Positions 6,978 to 15,170 of a DNA stretch of 64,000 bases are shown here, one piece after another. The position numbers and the translations under genes are program-made. The notes below the pieces were generated by a model. It was not told where the DNA came from and did not search any database. It worked only from the letters and a program-made list of their open reading frames with translations. Source of the DNA: Chloroflexota bacterium (GTDB taxonomy: Bacteria; Chloroflexota; Anaerolineae; UBA4142); assembly GCA_016215025.1 (NCBI GenBank), contig JACRMI010000027.1:1-64000 (forward strand), in the 5' to 3' direction. The first letter of the stretch is position 1, and each line of letters opens with the position of its first letter.

Positions 6978-8819
6978 ATGAATGCACGAAAGATTTTCTT
7001 GATTGCTATGTTGCTCGTTTTAGCAATTGCCGCCGTTGCGTGCGCATCGCCGACGCCGACCCCGGTGCCAATCCCAATGCCGATTCCACCAACGGTCGCG
7101 CCAACGGTTGCGCCTAAACCGACGGATGTGCCGAAACCAACGGATGCACCCAAACCAACGGTTGCGCCGACTGTCGCCCCAACGGTTGCGCCAACGGCTG
7201 CCCCCGCCGCGTTCGACATCAAGAGCGTGCTTGACAAGTACTTTGCTGCTCTGCCTGACGGCTTCTACAATGTTGCGCCTGCTGCGGCGAACGACCAAAT
7301 GAAGGCGACCAAAGTGTTCTTGCTCGATGTGCGCGAAGTTAGCGAAATCACGTCGAACGGATACATCGAAGGCGAAGTGAACATTCCGGTTCGCACGCTC
7401 ATCAAGAACCTGGACAAGTTGCCCGCCGACAAAGCCGCGCCGATTATTGTGACGTGCGGCAGCGGCGTGCGCAGCCCTATGGCGATGCAAGCGCTGCACC
7501 TGCTCGGTTACACCAACGTCAAGAATCTGCAAGGCGGATTCAATGCTTGGAAGTCGGCGAACTTGCCGATCAAGACCGGCGATCAACCGGCCGCGCCCGT
7601 CGCTGGCATGGCTCCTAACTTCGATAAAGATTTGGTTGCTGTGCTCGATAAATGGTTCTCAGCTTTAGCAGACGGTTACAACAACGTCGCGCCTGCCGCG
7701 ATTAACGATCAAATGAAGGTCAGCAAGGTGACGCTGATCGATGTGCGCGAAGCTAGCGAAGTTACCGCGAATGGTTACATCGAAGGCTCAGTCAATGTTC
7801 CCGTTCGCATGCTCCTCAAGAACTTGGATAAATTGCCCGCCGATAAAGCTGCACCGATTATCATCACATGCCAGAGCGGTCATCGCGGCATGATGTCGAT
7901 CATGGCATTGCAGTTGCTTGGGTACACCAACGTCAAAAATATTTCCGGTGGTCTCAACGCCTGGAAGACGGCGAACCTGCCCGTCGTCGGCGGCACGGCA
8001 TCGTCTTCATCGGCATCGTCCGCCGCCGCCGCATTCGACATCAAATCTGTCCTCGATAAATATTTTAGCGCGCTGCCGGATGGCTTTGGACTCGTTGCGC
8101 CTGCCGCCGCAAACGATCAAATGAAAGCGACCAAGGTGACATTGATCGATTTGCGCGAGGCAAGTGAAATCACGGCGAATGGTTACATCGAAGGCGAAAT
8201 CAATCTTCCCACGCGCACGCTGCTCAAGAACTTGGACAAGTTGCCTTCTGACAAAACAGCGCCGATCATCATCATGTGCGGCAGTGGTGTCCGCAGCCCC
8301 ATGGGCATGGCAGCATTGCAGTTGCTCGGCTACACTAACGTCAAGAATCTCCAAGGTGGTTTCGGCGCATGGAAGACGGCAAACTTGCCGATCGTGACCG
8401 GTAGCTCACCGGCTGCACCCGTAGCTGGCAAAGCAGCCGATGTCGATAAAGATTTGCTCGCCGCGCTCGACAAGTGGTTCAGCGCGTTACCCGATGGTTG
8501 GAACAATCTCGCGGTGGCTGCGGCCAACGATCAAATGAAAGCGACCAAGGTCACGTTGATCGACGTGCGTGAGGCGAGCGAAGTTACTGCGAATGGTTAC
8601 ATCGAAGGTTCGGTATTTGTTCCCGTTCGCACGCTCATCAAGAACTTGGACAAGTTACCGACCGATAAGACGGCTCCTGTTCTCATCACGTGCGCGAGCG
8701 GTCATCGCGGCATGTTTTCGATGATGGCGTTGCAGATGCTGGGTTACACCAACGTCAAGAACATTGGCGGCGGCGTAAACGGCTGGAAGACGGCAAACTT
8801 GCCTCTCGTCACAAAGTAA
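6978..8819 (+). CDS. Secreted lipoprotein with four rhodanese-like domains
   Basis: A 613-residue protein with a lipoprotein signal (lipobox AVAC, Cys near residue 22) and a Pro/Thr/Val linker to about residue 75, then four similar domains of about 125-135 residues. Each has an LDVREVSEI-type motif and an active-site loop. Loops 1 and 3 read CGSGVRSPM; loops 2 and 4 read CQSGHRGM and CASGHRGM. The order is therefore A-B-A'-B', pointing to duplication of a two-domain unit. All four keep the catalytic Cys, so all could carry persulfide. It follows the PhsABC-like genes after 90 bases with an AAGGAG ribosome site, and probably handles sulfane sulfur outside the membrane for that enzyme; this link is inference. 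Confidence 0.92.
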   Translation: MNARKIFLIAMLLVLAIAAVACASPTPTPVPIPMPIPPTVAPTVAPKPTDVPKPTDAPKPTVAPTVAPTVAPTAAPAAFDIKSVLDKYFAALPDGFYNVAPAAANDQMKATKVFLLDVREVSEITSNGYIEGEVNIPVRTLIKNLDKLPADKAAPIIVTCGSGVRSPMAMQALHLLGYTNVKNLQGGFNAWKSANLPIKTGDQPAAPVAGMAPNFDKDLVAVLDKWFSALADGYNNVAPAAINDQMKVSKVTLIDVREASEVTANGYIEGSVNVPVRMLLKNLDKLPADKAAPIIITCQSGHRGMMSIMALQLLGYTNVKNISGGLNAWKTANLPVVGGTASSSSASSAAAAFDIKSVLDKYFSALPDGFGLVAPAAANDQMKATKVTLIDLREASEITANGYIEGEINLPTRTLLKNLDKLPSDKTAPIIIMCGSGVRSPMGMAALQLLGYTNVKNLQGGFGAWKTANLPIVTGSSPAAPVAGKAADVDKDLLAALDKWFSALPDGWNNLAVAAANDQMKATKVTLIDVREASEVTANGYIEGSVFVPVRTLIKNLDKLPTDKTAPVLITCASGHRGMFSMMALQMLGYTNVKNIGGGVNGWKTANLPLVTK

Positions 8820-8850
8820 TAGTTTGTAACGAATCGAATAGTTGCGCGTA

Positions 8851-8892
8851 TAGACCTGATGGATTTCAAAATCCATCAGGTCTATGTTTTTT
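8851..8892 (+). terminator. Intrinsic terminator after the rhodanese gene
   Basis: A perfect 15-bp stem, TAGACCTGATGGATT (8851-8865)/AATCCATCAGGTCTA (8870-8884), is followed by TGTTTTTT. It belongs to a group of hairpins with AGACCT ends that recurs at 8923, 46937 and 47667. Confidence 0.85.
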
Positions 8893-8922
8893 GTCGGTGT
8901 CCCCAAGCCACGGGTGGGCTTT

Positions 8923-8972
8923 GATCTTCCAGGTTTCCTCGGCTTCTGGCGAAGCCGCAACCTGGAAGGTCT
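8923..8972. repeat. Second hairpin with nested stem
   Basis: GATCTTCCAGGTT (8923-8935) pairs with AACCTGGAAGGTC (8959-8971), with an inner stem GGCTTC/GAAGCC. This cruciform-like element is related in sequence to the terminator at 46937. Confidence 0.6.
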
Positions 8973-9401
8973 TTAAGCTTGCGAAACAGACATCAACTTT
9001 GATCACAGCATTGATGCAAATGCAAACGGTTTGCTGTTAGGATTGGATAATTCGCTAAAATTGCTAGAGCAAGCCGATGCACGTGCAGACCGAGTGGGCT
9101 GGGAGATTTTTCTGTTGAACGGTTCGTTGCTGTGGATCGGAAGGCGTACACTGAATTTGAGGTGGAACATCCCGAAAAAGAAGATTAAGCGTGGATGACA
9201 TCAATGATCTCAAGTAGCTTGTGTGCCAGGGAAACTTGTTTCCGGATAGGTGGATCAGGAATTTTGTCTAAAGCGTTAAAGGTGTACTAGGCACAGTTCG
9301 ATCAGAGTGCGTATCACACGGGTAGATTGTCTTCCGTCGTATCTGCCCAAATCACCGAGTTCTCCCTGAGGTCCAGGAAGGATTCTTTTTTCGGACAGAG
9401 A
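8973..9401. other. Intergenic stretch, no convincing gene
   Basis: About 430 bases between the rhodanese gene and the convergent XRE-cupin gene. Short open stretches exist around 9040-9195 on the plus strand but have no start site, motif or family resemblance that I recognise. No clear promoter or RNA structure was seen. Confidence 0.4.
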
Positions 9402-10070
9402 TCAAAGACCGAAATGCTGCTTGGTTGGACGATCACGCGAATCGGTAGGAAGTAAAACAAGCAAGGCCTGTGCGGCCACTTCACCCACGTTCTGCCAACG
9501 ATGCGGCAAATGGGATTCAAACAAGAGGCTGTCTCCCTGTTCAAGCAGGTAGGTTTGATTTTCAATCATATAGGTGATCCGACCAGCGAGACAAAAAACA
9601 AATTCGTAGCCCGTGTGAACGATGGGATTGGGTCCACTATTGGTTAAAGGTTCAAGATGCACAAGAAATGGTTCAATGATGCGATCAGTTAATCCTGCAC
9701 CTAAATCTTCCAGACTGCCATGCTCGAATACCGCGTGCGGACGCCGATTGGCTTTGAGATAGGCAATACTACTTTTGGGAATATCGGTTTCGAAAAACGC
9801 GGTAATGGGCACTTGTAATGCCCACGCGATTTGTTGCAGAGTGCTGACGCTCGGTGATGTTTTTTGGTTTTCGATCAGTGCCAGCGTATTGATTGAGAGT
9901 CCACTTTTTTCAGCCAAGACGCGTAGGGAAAGATCATGGTCCGTCCGCAATTGACGCAACCTACTTCCAACATTTACCTCAAGATTAACTGTGGATCCGT
10001 TGAGAAAAGAGGGCTGAGCGTTTTTTTGATCGGTGCGTGGAGCAGGAGTAGAGGTAGTTTTCTTTGGCAT
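9402..10070 (-). CDS. XRE-family transcriptional regulator with C-terminal cupin domain
   Basis: A 222-residue protein with an N-terminal helix-turn-helix of the XRE/Cro type (about residues 36-92; LRQLRTDHDLSLRVLAEKSG, then SINTLALIENQKTSPSVSTL) and a cupin-2 barrel (about 145-215; GYEFVFCLAGRITYMIE and LEQGDSLLFESHLPHRWQN). Proteins of this build usually bind a small ligand in the cupin and repress nearby genes or their own gene. It has its own promoter at 10109-10136 and a small palindrome close to its -10 region. The likely targets are itself and the cytochrome/NifX cluster upstream, by position only. Confidence 0.9.
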   Translation of the reverse strand: MPKKTTSTPAPRTDQKNAQPSFLNGSTVNLEVNVGSRLRQLRTDHDLSLRVLAEKSGLSINTLALIENQKTSPSVSTLQQIAWALQVPITAFFETDIPKSSIAYLKANRRPHAVFEHGSLEDLGAGLTDRIIEPFLVHLEPLTNSGPNPIVHTGYEFVFCLAGRITYMIENQTYLLEQGDSLLFESHLPHRWQNVGEVAAQALLVLLPTDSRDRPTKQHFGL

Positions 10071-10108
10071 TTCATCACCGTACTATTATTCTTGGCTGGA
10101 TACCCAGT

Positions 10109-10136
10109 ATTATAGTGCAAGACAGCGTCAAGTCAA
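10109..10136 (-). promoter_or_regulatory. Promoter of the XRE-cupin gene
   Basis: On the minus strand TTGACT (10136-10131), a 16-bp spacer and TATAAT (10114-10109) precede the gene by about 40 bases. Just downstream is CTGG-ATAC-CCAG (plus 10096-10107), a short palindrome that could be an operator. Confidence 0.6.
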
Positions 10137-10234
10137 TTTGCCAAGGTTAGGGTTAGCCACTGAACACACGAAAAATTCGGATGGTTTGTCCAGTCAGATG
10201 CTGCTGGTTCACGGAAGGTCCCAACAGTCCCTTG

Positions 10235-11239
10235 TCAAGGTGTTGGCTCGGCAAGTAGAACGGGGGGTTGGCATGGTGGAAACGATTGGGTGCTAACATT
10301 TCGGATCTGACGGCGGGTTTCTTGATCGTTCCAATAACTTGCGTCACTGGGCACGTAACGAGCAAGCGCCTGTTCTGCTTTGAGCAACCAAATGGTCGAG
10401 TAGTATTCTACTTTCAGGTGCTCAGTTTCACCTGAACAGGAACTTGGCCAGCCCTGTGACTGAGCGTAGTAGATGACCATTGCTTCTTTGATCGTCCAAA
10501 CTGTTGTCAAAATCTCGCGTGTCTCGGCGCTTACCTTTTGCCACTCTGGAGCAGTGAAAAGAACAATCTCGCCGCCGTACTCAATCAAACCTAGCTGGCT
10601 GTATCCATAACTGCACAGCCGGCGTTCGCGTACCAGCGCCAGAATCTTGACTCGACTTAGCGCTTCATAAAGCGTGGACTGATTCATCGGCGGCCCGTCG
10701 CTCTGCCAATGGCTGATAACGTTTGGATCATTCGGCACAGCAAAATCATTCAGACGTGGAATCCATTTCGCCAATGTGTTAACGAGCCGAGCTTCTTGAT
10801 GTTCAAATTGGCAATAGCGCATCTGAAGCGGATTAAACAACCAGCGTAGTGCCTGATCTTTTTCCGATGCAGACATATTATCCCAGTGCCAACTGAGATG
10901 GTGATTATGCACTGTATCCGTCGGATCATACTGTACAATCTCTGTGCCTGACGAATTGCGGTAATGGACGGCGAGCAATTTGCGCTGTGCATCGAATTCA
11001 GAGTGGGACACTAATCCTGGAATCTGGGGGATAGACGTGGCTGACGCTGTCACCACGGGCGATGGTGTGCTTTGCGGTGTATTTGTTGCGATGGGACGAG
11101 TTGGCAAACGGGTCGATATAGGCGGCGTTGATATGCAGGCACAAGCCGCCCACCCAAGCACAAGGCATAGAACGACGAGCCTTGGGTTTGGGCTGCGAAT
11201 CAAAGGCACACTAGGTGTGGGAGTAATGAAGATGGTCAA
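10235..11239 (-). CDS. Putative lipoprotein of unknown function
   Basis: I do not recognise a family. Taking the TTG at 11239, whose start overlaps the cytochrome stop (TTGA), the protein has 334 residues. It shows a hydrophobic signal with a Cys-containing end (VLCLVLGWAACAC), a Thr/Pro/Ser-rich linker, and a globular part of about 250 residues rich in Trp and His and containing several Cys. The frame continues upstream inside the cytochrome gene, but that part is unlikely to be used; GAAGAG upstream of TTG 11239 may be the ribosome site. Close coupling to the triheme cytochrome suggests a surface-exposed partner. Confidence 0.65.
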   Translation of the reverse strand: MTIFITPTPSVPLIRSPNPRLVVLCLVLGWAACACISTPPISTRLPTRPIATNTPQSTPSPVVTASATSIPQIPGLVSHSEFDAQRKLLAVHYRNSSGTEIVQYDPTDTVHNHHLSWHWDNMSASEKDQALRWLFNPLQMRYCQFEHQEARLVNTLAKWIPRLNDFAVPNDPNVISHWQSDGPPMNQSTLYEALSRVKILALVRERRLCSYGYSQLGLIEYGGEIVLFTAPEWQKVSAETREILTTVWTIKEAMVIYYAQSQGWPSSCSGETEHLKVEYYSTIWLLKAEQALARYVPSDASYWNDQETRRQIRNVSTQSFPPCQPPVLLAEPTP

Positions 11240-11790
11240 GCGGCTCTTCTTTTCCACATGAACCAGATGAATGCCACTGCAACCAGTACAGGACCTAGCC
11301 CGAAGATCCAAACCCGGTCAAATGAGTTTGCCACAATTGTCGGCGCGTCAGTTTCAGGCATCACTATCGGCTCTGTGACAACAGACTTGAGCAAATTACT
11401 GGAGGGAGGTGAGGATTGGTGAAAGGAAACTGTCATGCCGAGGGACTGGGCATACCGTTGAGCGAGTTGTTGATAGTTGTCGGGATGGCAGACATAGCAA
11501 CTCAAGTATGCATCGTCGAGTGGATTGCGAACCAAGCCCACATGTGCCAATTCTTTGTCTTGCGCGGTATCATTGCCCTCATGACAACTCCAGCACGCGT
11601 TGCGGTGACCATATTCCGAATGCCACGCCGTGTGGTCACAAACCGGATGAGTCGTCTGATGACATCTGGCACAGAATGATTCGATGCTTCCACATTGTGC
11701 GCTTGCTGTGGACGGCATCATCAACCAGATCATTCCTGCTCCAAATAAAACTAATGTGCTTAGAGGCAACATTGAAAATACTTTAGACAT
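11236..11790 (-). CDS. Membrane-anchored triheme c-type cytochrome
   Basis: A 184-residue protein with a signal peptide (about 1-31, ending STASA), three CxxCH heme motifs (CARCH at 40-44, CWSCH at 66-70, CYVCH at 98-102) and a C-terminal membrane helix (about 160-178) followed by KRRAA. It resembles short NapC/NirT-type or cytochrome c3-like electron carriers without matching one clearly. The start at 11790 has an excellent ribosome site (GGAGG); the frame is open a little further upstream. It should shuttle electrons outside the membrane; the partner is not evident, though the adjacent lipoprotein is a candidate. Confidence 0.85.
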   Translation of the reverse strand: MSKVFSMLPLSTLVLFGAGMIWLMMPSTASAQCGSIESFCARCHQTTHPVCDHTAWHSEYGHRNACWSCHEGNDTAQDKELAHVGLVRNPLDDAYLSCYVCHPDNYQQLAQRYAQSLGMTVSFHQSSPPSSNLLKSVVTEPIVMPETDAPTIVANSFDRVWIFGLGPVLVAVAFIWFMWKRRAA

Positions 11791-11804
11791 GTGAATTTCC
11801 TCCT

Positions 11805-12248
11805 TCATGCTTGACGGCGTGAAGCGTACCAACCTATTCGGGATGCTTCGTACACATCGAATTCCGGGATATAGGGTTTGATGTCGAGCAAGGGTGTGCC
11901 ATCTAACACATCAATTCCTGCGATTTCCAGCGTATTCTCCCACCGTGCTAACAACCGAACGACAGACAAGCCAATTGGGTTGGGACGATTGGGATAACGC
12001 GTTGAGAACACGCCGTGGAGTTGAGCATCTAAGAAGGGTCTGACCTGCAATGTGTCCTTCGCCGCGCAGTGAAACACGTACAGCAAAATGATGTGTGAAA
12101 ACCCTTCAATGTCTTGCAGCCCATCGGAAAATTCTGGCGCCACTTCGATGCGACCAATCGCTTGCGAGCGTGACGATTGAATCGGTGTTTGTTCTTTCTC
12201 GTTAAATGGTGAAATGATGATCCCGATTGGTTTGAGTATGATTTCCAT
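11805..12248 (-). CDS. TrmO/TsaA-like protein (tRNA m6t6A37 methyltransferase family)
   Basis: A 147-residue protein of the TsaA/YaeB beta-barrel family. Hallmarks are GVFSTRYPNRPNPIGLSVV, LDGTPLLDIKPYIPEFD and an N-terminal IGIIISPF segment. Family members methylate N6-threonylcarbamoyladenosine at position 37 of tRNA using S-adenosylmethionine; short forms like this also occur next to metal and redox genes, where the role is less certain. The ribosome site is AGGGAG before ATG 12248. It lies between the mrp remnant and the cytochrome gene in one minus-strand cluster. Confidence 0.85.
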   Translation of the reverse strand: MEIILKPIGIIISPFNEKEQTPIQSSRSQAIGRIEVAPEFSDGLQDIEGFSHIILLYVFHCAAKDTLQVRPFLDAQLHGVFSTRYPNRPNPIGLSVVRLLARWENTLEIAGIDVLDGTPLLDIKPYIPEFDVYEASRIGWYASRRQA

Positions 12249-12332
12249 GCTCCCTGATCCTTACTCAAGATTTCCCTTGGTTAATATGGCAAAGATACTC
12301 GCCCCAGGTCGAATGCTGGTGGGGAAAAACAT

Positions 12333-12563
12333 TTAGGGAATGCTCGGTCGCGTAATGTCCACATCCAACACGCCGACCTGATAACCCGCACGGCGTAAAG
12401 CCACCGCCAAGAGTCCGCTGACGAACGATTTGCCCACGCCACCTTTACCACTCACCACCGCAATGACATGGCGAAATTCATTAAATGGCTTTGCTTGTCC
12501 TGGTTGTGGAGCTCCCGTACCTAGTTTCTGTTTATCCTCAGCATTCATTTCAGATAGTTCCAC
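12333..12563 (-). pseudogene. Truncated Mrp/NBP35-type P-loop ATPase
   Basis: Only the N-terminal part of an Mrp/ApbC iron-sulfur carrier ATPase remains: the deviant Walker [31 protein letters not shown], then TAA. In intact Mrp proteins SIP is followed by K-M-F/L; here the next bases read TAA ATG TTT, consistent with one base change from AAA, but the following frame does not continue as Mrp. The protein is 76 residues against about 260-350 for the family and lacks the FeS-binding Cys and the Walker B region. The start may be GTG 12563 or ATG 12548. It lies between NifX-like and TrmO-like genes, where an intact Mrp would be expected. Confidence 0.75.
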
Positions 12564-12644
12564 AGCTGATCGGTCGTAACCGTTAGTTGTCTCTTCTCCA
12601 TTTATGATAGGTTATGGCTGTGCAAACTCGATTGAGATATTTTC

Positions 12645-13043
12645 TCAATGCAGTTTATCAACGAGATCAACGATTTTGCCATCCACGTACGCATTCACGG
12701 CTTCGTCAATCAAAGAAATGTCGGTGACAACCGGTTTGATTCCGCGTGCGCGCATGCTCTCATAGGCACCCGCTCCCATACCGCCACATAAAAGTGCCTG
12801 GCAGTCTGCGATTGCTTCAGCCATTCGGGTGTGACGATCCTGGGCGGTAGCATCAAAACCATGCCCACGTGGATCGTTCTGATCGGCGTGTGTCTCGCCG
12901 CCGAACTGCGCGTGCCCGAGTTTGTTGCGCTTTTCGCGTGCAACGATCTGATTATTCTCAATAGTGACCACGATGTAATACGGTGCACGTCCGAAATGTT
13001 GACTAATGGTTTGCCCATCGTCTGTGATTGCAGCAATTTTCAT
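12645..13043 (-). CDS. NifX/NifB-associated domain protein (FeMo-cofactor-type binding)
   Basis: A 132-residue protein of the dinitrogenase iron-molybdenum cofactor family (NifX/VnfX fold): N-terminal MKIAAITDDGQTISQHFGRA and the motif LLCGGMGAGAYESMRARGI, ending in a short acidic helix. Stand-alone members occur widely in anaerobes without nitrogenase and are thought to bind metal clusters. The central insertion with several His (GHAQFGGETHADQ, then RGHGF) could bind metal. The ATG has GGGAGAG upstream. It is the first gene of the minus-strand cluster and is adjacent to an Mrp remnant, a common pairing. Confidence 0.85.
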   Translation of the reverse strand: MKIAAITDDGQTISQHFGRAPYYIVVTIENNQIVAREKRNKLGHAQFGGETHADQNDPRGHGFDATAQDRHTRMAEAIADCQALLCGGMGAGAYESMRARGIKPVVTDISLIDEAVNAYVDGKIVDLVDKLH

Positions 13044-13137
13044 TTTGTCTCTCCCAAATGGATTTTAGTTTTATGCTAGGCATGAAATACCGTTTTGTCG
13101 GATAAACCTGCCCACTCCAATACGACATTAACTGGCA

Positions 13138-13191
13138 GTAAAATACAATGCCATGCTATTATAATGGTACAAAATACTATTTTACGGCATT
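13138..13191 (-). promoter_or_regulatory. Probable promoter/operator of the NifX-cytochrome cluster
   Basis: An AT-rich segment about 100 bases upstream of the NifX-like gene has TATAAT on the minus strand and two nested inverted pairs: GTAAAATA (13138-13145)/TATTTTAC (13178-13185) and AATGCC (13147-13152)/GGCATT (13186-13191). No good -35 box was found, so activator control is possible. Confidence 0.4.
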
Positions 13192-13763
13192 ATTATACTA
13201 TAATTTTGTGTGTAGGTCAACGGGAATATAGGATTTTGGCGATGAAAAACACTTTGGATATGTAAACTGGTTGTGTGCGCCCATCTCGACGATACAGGCG
13301 CTTAGAAAAAGGACTTGCCGACGCAAACCTGGGCACCAACCGTTCGGTGGCTGGCAGAATGTCGAGGTGATAATCGCACGCACGATTTTGGTCCTTTGTT
13401 GTGCCAAGTCGCATGATTAGCCGACTCCGTGACATTTTTTGCCAGAGCCGCGGCAAGAAAAAAACCTTCAAAATCGAATGGAGCAATAGTATTGGTGACC
13501 GTAAAATCAAAGTGGATGATGTCTTTAGAGGGGCAGTAGACAGCCGTTCATCACATGAGTATAATGGCGTCACTACGACAAGATCGATACGATAGCGTGA
13601 TGAAATTGCGATAGCGTATCCAGGGGTCATGGTGGCTCCGCTCGATGTTGACGTGCGAGACCTCGGTTCGACTTGCCTCGATTGAACGCATGTAGTTTCC
13701 TCGCGCTCTTTGTATCCATTCAAAATTTCCTAGCCCACTTTGGAAATTTAATGTAGGAAATTT
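13192..13763. other. Intergenic region between divergent clusters
   Basis: About 570 bases between the NifX cluster and the molybdenum hydroxylase genes. Open frames on the minus strand cover part of it but have no start signal, motif or family resemblance. It may hold decayed coding sequence. No repeat or RNA gene was recognised. Confidence 0.4.
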
Positions 13764-14636
13764 GTGAAACCTGCTCCCTTTCAATATTTTGCGCCTACGA
13801 CCATCGACGAAACTTTGGCGCTGCTCGCCGAGCATGGCGATCAAGCCAAGATTCTCGCCGGCGGCCAAAGTCTCGTGCCTACGATGAATTTTCGATTGGC
13901 GACGCCGATGATTCTGATCGACATCAATCGCGTCGGCGAATTATCGTACATCGATTCGCGCAATGGCAATCTTGCCATCGGCGCGATGACACGCCAGCGC
14001 ACGCTCGAACGCGATGGAGAAATCGCGCGCCGCGCGCCGCTGGTCGCCGCGACGATGCCGTTTATCGCACATCCCCAGATTCGCAATCGCGGTACGCTGG
14101 GCGGGAGTCTCGCTCACGCCGATCCTGCGGCGGAATTGCCCGCTGTGATGATTGCCCTCGATGCTAAATTCAAATTGAGCAGTCAAAAAATCGAGCGTTG
14201 GTTTGACGCGCGTGATTTCTTCACAGGTTTATTCTCGACGACGCTCACGCCAAACGAATTGCTCAGCGAAATTGTTTTGCCGCCAATGCCGCCGCACACA
14301 GGTTGGGCGTTTCAAGAGATGGCGCGCCGCCATGGCGATTTTGCGCTGGCGGGAGTTGCTTGCATCGTTACACTCGACGCGCGCGGCGTGTGCAATGATG
14401 CGCGGATTGTTTTGCTTGGCTTGAGCGGACAACCCGTCGATGCGCGCAATGCGGCGAAGCAACTCATCGGCGTCGAACCCAGTGCTGATGCGATTCGTGC
14501 GGCGAGTCAAACCATCGATGCGGAAATCGATCCCAGCGCCGACATTCACGCATCAGCGGAGTTTCGTCGGCATCTCGCAAAGACGTTGACACAGCGCGCG
14601 CTGCAACAAGCGGTCGCGCGCGCAAAGGAATCGTGA
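13764..14636 (+). CDS. FAD-binding subunit of a molybdenum hydroxylase (CoxM/XdhB-like)
   Basis: A 290-residue medium subunit with the FAD-binding motifs AGGQSLVP (about 32-39) and TLGGSLAHADPAAE (about 111-124), plus the C-terminal CO-dehydrogenase flavoprotein domain. It moves electrons from the FeS subunit to an acceptor through FAD. The start is GTG 13764 with AGGA eight bases upstream. Its stop overlaps the ATG of the 2Fe-2S subunit (TGATG). The large subunit lies 2.6 kb downstream, beyond msrB and a decarboxylase. Confidence 0.92.
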   Translation: MKPAPFQYFAPTTIDETLALLAEHGDQAKILAGGQSLVPTMNFRLATPMILIDINRVGELSYIDSRNGNLAIGAMTRQRTLERDGEIARRAPLVAATMPFIAHPQIRNRGTLGGSLAHADPAAELPAVMIALDAKFKLSSQKIERWFDARDFFTGLFSTTLTPNELLSEIVLPPMPPHTGWAFQEMARRHGDFALAGVACIVTLDARGVCNDARIVLLGLSGQPVDARNAAKQLIGVEPSADAIRAASQTIDAEIDPSADIHASAEFRRHLAKTLTQRALQQAVARAKES

Positions 14637-15127
14637 TGGAACAACTTGTCACCGTGCATGTCACCATTAATGGAAATCGATACGAACGTTCAATCGAGCC
14701 GCGCTTGTTGTTGAGCGATTTCATTCGTCACGAAATAGGATTGACGGGGACGCGCGTCGGCTGCGAGCATGGCGTCTGCGGCGCGTGTACGATTTTATTC
14801 GACGATGAGCCAGTGCGGTCGTGTTTGATGTTTGCAGCGCAAGCCGATGGACACGCGATCACCACGGTCGAAGGATTAGCGCCCGACGAAAATCATTTGA
14901 ATTCGTTGCAGGCGGCGTTTCGCGATGCGCACGGTTTGCAATGTGGTTTTTGCACGTCGGGATTTTTAATGACGCTCACCGCGTTTTTGCGCGAGTATCC
15001 CAATCCGAACGAGGACGAAATTCGATTGGCATTGTCAGGAAACTTGTGTCGCTGCACCGGCTATCAAAATATTGTCGATGCGGTGATGCTTGCCAGTAAA
15101 CAGTTAACAGTGAACAGTAAACAGTAG
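14636..15127 (+). CDS. 2Fe-2S subunit of a molybdenum hydroxylase (CoxS-like)
   Basis: A 163-residue small subunit with two [2Fe-2S] centres: plant-ferredoxin type GCEHGVCGACTILF, then CGFC and CRCTGYQNIV in the helical domain. It relays electrons from the molybdenum site to FAD. ATG 14636 overlaps the previous stop; GTG 14633 is an alternative. The last nine residues (KQLTVNSKQ) come from a reiterated CAGTAAACAGT-type sequence that continues after the stop, so the tail is probably repeat-derived. Confidence 0.92.
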   Translation: MEQLVTVHVTINGNRYERSIEPRLLLSDFIRHEIGLTGTRVGCEHGVCGACTILFDDEPVRSCLMFAAQADGHAITTVEGLAPDENHLNSLQAAFRDAHGLQCGFCTSGFLMTLTAFLREYPNPNEDEIRLALSGNLCRCTGYQNIVDAVMLASKQLTVNSKQ

Positions 15128-15158
15128 GACAATAGAGCAGTAAAACAGTAGGACAGTG
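15094..15158 (+). repeat. Reiterated AACAGT words at the end of coxS-like gene
   Basis: Eight or so degenerate copies of AACAGT/GACAGT/AGCAGT follow one another from the last codons of the 2Fe-2S gene to just before msrB. They are direct repeats in one orientation, unlike the hairpins built from similar words elsewhere in the window. Confidence 0.6.
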
Positions 15159-15170
15159 AGGAAGGATACG

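Noticed and set aside
12645..13043. Evidence for nitrogen fixation
   Set aside because: NifX-like domain proteins are common without nitrogenase, and no nifHDK or nifB gene is in the window.
13217..13723. A 168-codon minus-strand open frame between the NifX cluster and the hydroxylase genes
   Set aside because: No start signal, motif or family resemblance; its composition differs from genuine genes in the window.
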